From Silene noctiflora (Eukaryota > Streptophyta > Magnoliopsida > Caryophyllales > Caryophyllaceae): a stretch of DNA of 29,984 nucleotides. The stretch lies in the NCBI GenBank assembly GCA_009801015.1, contig VHZZ01000045.1:114888-144871 (forward strand), given 5' to 3'. Under the pieces are notes generated by a model that had not been told where the DNA came from, ran no database searches, and saw nothing but the letters and a program-made list of their open reading frames with translations. The position numbers and the translations under genes were made by a program. Positions within the stretch are counted from its first letter, which is position 1. Each line of letters starts with the position of its first letter. Below, piece by piece: positions 26,361 through 29,984 of the stretch.

Positions 26361-26807
26361 CGGATAATGCACGCGGTGCCCTTGAGGTTTGATATTTTGC
26401 TCGAAATATCCAATTTTTTTATCCGGGGAACTTTAAGAGGCCATAACTCGTGCTTACGATTTCCGAGAGTGATAATTTTTTTTTTCAAATTGATCATCTT
26501 TCCGAGAACTACGATTTCAAAAAAAAAATTTATCGTATTTGAATCCCGTGGCTAGGAGTTATTGCGTGTCAAAGTTTTTTTGACTGAACAAACTTTGAGT
26601 GATGACCATATCTCTTGGTCACGAATTCCAAACTCAACAATTTTTTTTTCAAGTCGTAGTTCTCGGAAAGATGATCAATTTGAAAAAAAAAAATTATCAC
26701 TTTCTGAACTCGTAAACACGAGTTATGGCCTCTTAAAGTTTTCCGGATCAAAAAATTAGGTATTTCGGGCAAAATAGCAAACCTCAAGGGCACCGCGTGC
26801 ATTTTCC
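26361..26807. mobile_element. Long-inverted-repeat MITE, copy 2 (Mutator-like), 447 bp
   Basis: The ends CGGATAATGCACGCGGTGCC and its inverse (GGCACCGCGTGCATTTTCCG) match the element at 2027-2475 along its whole length. The flanks TAAAATTTT (26352-26360) and TAAAAATTT (26808-26816) agree at eight of nine positions, a decayed 9-bp duplication. It is about 380 bp upstream of the MBD start codon. The two copies differ by scattered substitutions, so they are not a recent assembly duplicate. Confidence 0.88.
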
Positions 26808-26816
26808 GTAAAAATT

Positions 26817-27236
26817 TTCACAATTTCTTTTATTTTCACCTTTATTTTAATCAGTTATGAGATACTCTGTATTTCTTAAGTTAACACTGTCTTAAATATT
26901 AAATAAGAATTACTGTTTATTTTATCACTCTTTTGCACTCCCTACGATTAAATAAAAACTTCTAAATTTCTTAGTTGAAATTTTCAACACGATTACTTGT
27001 ATGAGGAGGCCTTACACAAGTTAATTGTAAAACAGATTCTTTTTTATTTAAGATTTAACTAAATTTTCAATTATTTTTCTTGTTTATAACGAGTATTATA
27101 TCGATTCCACCGCCGCTATTTCGCTTTTATTGTCATAATCCAGATAATATAATTGCAGGAATATGAATTGAGAAGAAAAAATATTTTGTACTATAAAGGT
27201 AAAAAAGGTTAATGTTGTCAAGTAACTAAGGAAAAT
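26817..27236. other. Intergenic, no gene seen
   Basis: AT-rich sequence between two MITEs; no coding frame, RNA gene or clear repeat found. Confidence 0.5.
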
Positions 27237-27487
27237 TAGCGCGTCTTGCTTCAGACGGGTTTTTTCCCGTCTGAAATAAGCCGGACTATATGTTGCCATT
27301 TTACAATAAAATGTTGCTATTTTATGATAACATGTTACCATTATTTTTCACATCATTTTCAGGGTAAAAAGTGACAACTTTAGTTATAACATTTTGTCAT
27401 TAAATGGTTACATTTTATTAAAAAATGACAACATTTTGTCCGTCTTATTTCAGACGGAAAACAGTCCGTCTGAAATAAGAATTTGCG
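27237..27487. mobile_element. MITE with CAGACGG ends and 9-bp duplication, 251 bp
   Basis: A perfect AAGGAAAAT flanks it (27228-27236 and 27488-27496). Near each end is TCTTRTTTCAGACGG facing inward, and each end forms its own small hairpin (cagacggg-tttttt-cccgtctg on the left; cagacggaaaacagtccgtctg on the right). The interior carries repeated aatgttgctattt/atgacaacattttg words on both strands. It has no coding capacity. Confidence 0.75.
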
Positions 27488-27496
27488 AAGGAAAAT

Positions 27497-27846
27497 AGGG
27501 TCCAAACTTGCTAATATGGTAAAGAATCAATTCATTGCTCTTTTGACACAAAAAGAAATAAAGTCTTTGTGAATTGTAATACAAATTTATAAATAGTAAA
27601 TAATCAAGGAAAACTCTTTCTATTTATATCCGAACGGTTAAATTAATTAAATCCGATTAGCACAATATATCGCGATTTATAGTGATAATTATTTTTATTA
27701 CAAACTAAATTAGAAGTAAATAAAAATCGATTGACTAAGCGACTTTTTAGTATACGAATTGATATAGGAATGTAGGTATGAATTGAGGATTGTATTCTTG
27801 AAAAGTTCTACAAGACTGCGAATAAAAGAACGTAATTATTTTTTTT
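27497..27846. other. Intergenic, no gene seen
   Basis: AT-rich sequence with no recognised gene or repeat. Confidence 0.5.
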
Positions 27847-28025
27847 GGGTAATGATAAATACAGCCCTAATATTTAAGCATTAAATACCTTCCAAATTTG
27901 GTATTAATTTTGGAATTAAGAACTAAATTACACATCCACCGATGCAATTAATGCGTATATTAAATTTTTTTTTTCCCTTTTTAGCTTCTTAAATACAGCC
28001 CTAAGGGTTGTATTTATCATTTTCC
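27847..28025. mobile_element. MITE, 179 bp, 9-bp duplication
   Basis: The left end GGGTAATGATAAATACAGCC and the right end, inverted, GGAAAATGATAAATACAACC are terminal inverted repeats, and the block ATACAGCCCTAA recurs near the right end. The flanks are ATTTTTTTT on both sides (27838-27846 and 28026-28034), a 9-bp duplication, though its low complexity makes it weaker evidence. Confidence 0.75.
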
Positions 28026-28272
28026 ATTTTTTTTCGTACGCATGAACAAGAATAAAGCAATATACTCTAATTTTGCAAGCTACAACTATAAATTATGTAC
28101 AATCAAATAAATGAGCAAAAATTAAGACAATTTAATAAATTGGCTAACAATTCCTCTTTTACAAGCAAAATTAAATTTGTGTATGCACAAGTAGCTGAAA
28201 TACTAGAGGTGACCATGGACCGGTTCATGTACATTCAGAGCCAACTCGAGTTTTATTTAGGTTACGATTAAC

Positions 28273-28875
28273 CTAGTTTTTTCGGAGCCTAGGCTTGTTA
28301 ACATGGTTTAGGGCTCGATCTTGGATCGGATCATGGTAAAACCGTTCTTTATTTAAATTTTTCTCACGCTTTACCCGGACCTTGCGACGTGGTTCTCTTG
28401 TGGCCCGGTTCACACCTGAGCTAGACCAATTTCCAAGATTATACTGGCTCCCTATATTGGTCCAATCCATGGATCGTTTTCGAGCTGAAAAGAACCGGTC
28501 CAGTGCCTGGGCTAGTCCAACATAGGTCTGGACTGAATCAGCCCAATAGCCATTTGGCCCACCAGTGCTCAAGATCATAGTACCGTCCATATTATCGTTA
28601 GATTCGTTACCCTCCATGTCTGGTGTATCGGTTAAGTCGGCCCGATAATCATCGGGGAGCTCCACGGGTACAGATGCGTTAGTGGCAAGGTGGTCGGGGA
28701 TGATCGGAGACTGCGGTTGGATTGGGTGGTTGCGATAAAGGAAACAACGGAGTCTAGGAAACCACAAACTACTAGTCTTATATGTTATCGTACACAAAGC
28801 CAATACTGCTGCGAATATCATAAGAGAAAAATTAATATCGTTACTAACGTGAAATACACTCGATGGTTGGTCCAT
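28273..28875 (-). CDS. Unrecognised protein, 200 aa, one N-terminal membrane span
   Basis: An uninterrupted 200-codon frame with no intron. After MDQPSSVFHVSNDINFS it has one hydrophobic stretch (about 18-36, LMIFAAVLALCTITY), then a short basic segment (FPRLRCFLYRNH), a proline-rich and acidic middle (residues 50-100), and a conserved-looking segment GGPNGYWADSVQTYVGLAQ followed by ALDRFFSARKRSMDW. The C-terminus is strongly basic (REPRRKVRVKREKN). This suggests a single-pass membrane protein with a cytosolic basic tail, or a signal-anchored protein. I do not recognise a family. Codon use and length argue that it is real. The ATG at 28875 is the first one in the frame. Confidence 0.6.
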   Translation of the reverse strand: MDQPSSVFHVSNDINFSLMIFAAVLALCTITYKTSSLWFPRLRCFLYRNHPIQPQSPIIPDHLATNASVPVELPDDYRADLTDTPDMEGNESNDNMDGTMILSTGGPNGYWADSVQTYVGLAQALDRFFSARKRSMDWTNIGSQYNLGNWSSSGVNRATREPRRKVRVKREKNLNKERFYHDPIQDRALNHVNKPRLRKN

Positions 28876-29562
28876 TAGTATATCAAATTATCAATGAGAA
28901 AATGAATAATAATAGTTTTCTTATGAATTATTTAGTATGTGATTTAATAACCAAATTGACGATAATAATTTAATTTCGTATGTTTATATACAAGAGTTTA
29001 TGTATTTTGTCTCCTATTTGGAATCGGTGATAGTTGAATAGGATTAGAGGTGTTAATTGGACGGGCCATGTTCTAATTTTTTTCCAGGTTATTGTCAAAT
29101 TTATTTTAATTTACTTTAATCAGTCAATTTATAACAATTTTTTTTTCGGTAAATTCAAATTGTAAGAAGTTGATATGTCAACAAGTCGTCTCAACCTCGG
29201 TTACTAAGACTATAAGTCTATAACTGTGTTAAAATTCATGAGGAAGACTTCTATCACATTTGTGTAACACGCGGCTCAAATCTAAATTATACCGGATAAT
29301 GGAAACAAAAAAAAAGGAACGATAAATATTCAAAATATCGAGTTTAGAAGGAACAATCAGGAAATTCACAAGCAATCTAAACACAAAACGATTAGATTAA
29401 ATTCAAAGTTCAGCAATCAGCAGTATTACACAGTACACACGGTTACAAACATCCGCGATAGCATCAACAAAACCTGAAAAATGCCGGGACAGTTCACAAT
29501 GCAGTCATTTTTGATACGGAAATAAAGCACACAAGTTCATCATTGACACAGATCTCTTTTTT
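28876..29562. other. Intergenic, no gene seen
   Basis: This AT-rich stretch holds the upstream region of the 200-aa gene and the 3'UTR of the Cys-rich gene. No recognisable coding sequence. Confidence 0.5.
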
Positions 29563-29629
29563 TTACTCGCAAGTGCATGGATCGCAGGAACAGTCATCGC
29601 CACAGTCACATTCAGTCCTTGCATTCCTC
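29563..29629 (-). CDS. Last exon of a Cys-rich, metallothionein-like protein (partial)
   Basis: After an acceptor (CATTGCAG, minus strand) a 67-base exon encodes RNARTECDCGDDCSCDPCTC followed by E and a TAA at 29563-29565. The Cys-x-Cys pairs (CDC, CSC, CTC) and the ending CDPCTC resemble the C-terminal metal-binding block of plant type 2 and type 3 metallothioneins (cytosolic chelators of Cu and Zn), where the usual end is CKCDPCTCK. Asp, Ser and Glu take the place of some of the usual Lys residues. The upstream exon is not recognisable in the remaining 355 bp, so the gene continues beyond the window or its first exon is too short to spot. Confidence 0.5.
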
Positions 29630-29984
29630 CTGCAATGGGTAACCGAAGCTTGTTCAAAATTATTCAGATTATAATATGAAAAAGAAAGTATAAATGATAT
29701 AGATGATAGATGCGCTCTGCGATAATTAGGACCTATGCTAAAACAACAAACTGTTTGTAAGAGAAAAACGAGGGAAAGAATCCAGCTAAACGGCGTTAAT
29801 GTAGTATCTCAAAGGCTCTTGCGTATTAAGGAAAGGGAAAGAGGGTAGGATGTAGACCACCTAACTAAAAAACACACGCAAACTGTTTTGCATGACGCGT
29901 AATTAAAATGGCATGGACGGATGGCTACTCTACAATATTTGACGCACCACCAGTTAAGACATTATGCTTTATCTCATCATATTC
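29630..29984. other. Probable intron of the Cys-rich gene
   Basis: No coding signature on either strand. It is consistent with the intron before the Cys-rich last exon on the minus strand, but the donor is not visible. Confidence 0.4.

Overview
This is nuclear DNA from a flowering plant. It has AT-rich intergenic DNA, spliced genes with GT/AG introns, plant-only families (a DCD-domain protein, a chloroplast PGR5-like protein, a MUR3-type GT47 enzyme, a plant methyl-CpG-binding-domain protein) and many small plant DNA transposons. A eudicot, possibly of the Caryophyllales, is my guess from the repeat style only. Layout from left to right: a TRM112 tRNA/rRNA/protein-methyltransferase activator gene (+, CDS 1511-1879) with a hAT-type MITE upstream and a 449-bp hairpin MITE downstream; a Helitron (2730-3292); a seven-exon PGR5-like (PGRL) gene on the minus strand (3646-6454) whose first intron carries a partial duplication of exon 2; a Stowaway-type MITE in its promoter (6718-7086); an intronless MUR3/KATAMARI-type GT47 gene on the minus strand (8019-10037); a 3-kb repeat zone (about 10.7-12.6 kb) with a Helitron nested in a MITE; a DCD-domain gene on the plus strand (TATA box near 13001, 5'UTR intron of 3.3 kb, CDS 16491-20696 in three exons, 936 aa) with an internal 53-residue repeat; a repeat-rich interval with coding-like remnants and an 885-bp hAT element (21809-22693); a five-exon gene on the minus strand (22923-25980) that I assembled from short exons and that encodes a 227-aa protein with two MBD-type modules; more MITEs; an intronless 200-aa unknown membrane-anchored protein on the minus strand (28273-28875); and the last exon of a Cys-rich metallothionein-like protein (29563-29629, minus). 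The genes are functionally unrelated (translation-factor/tRNA methylation, photosynthetic electron flow, cell-wall glycosylation, stress/cell death, DNA-methylation reading), as is usual in plant chromosomes; there is no operon or gene cluster. The most interesting content is structural: the tandem MBD exon-pair module with symmetric phase-1 borders; three introns in two unrelated genes that begin, within about 8-12 nt of the splice donor, with the same Stowaway-like terminal sequence; the partial exon duplication in PGRL; and a set of transposons whose ends and target-site duplications can be read exactly. All gene models come from reading the sequence by eye, without alignment or transcripts.
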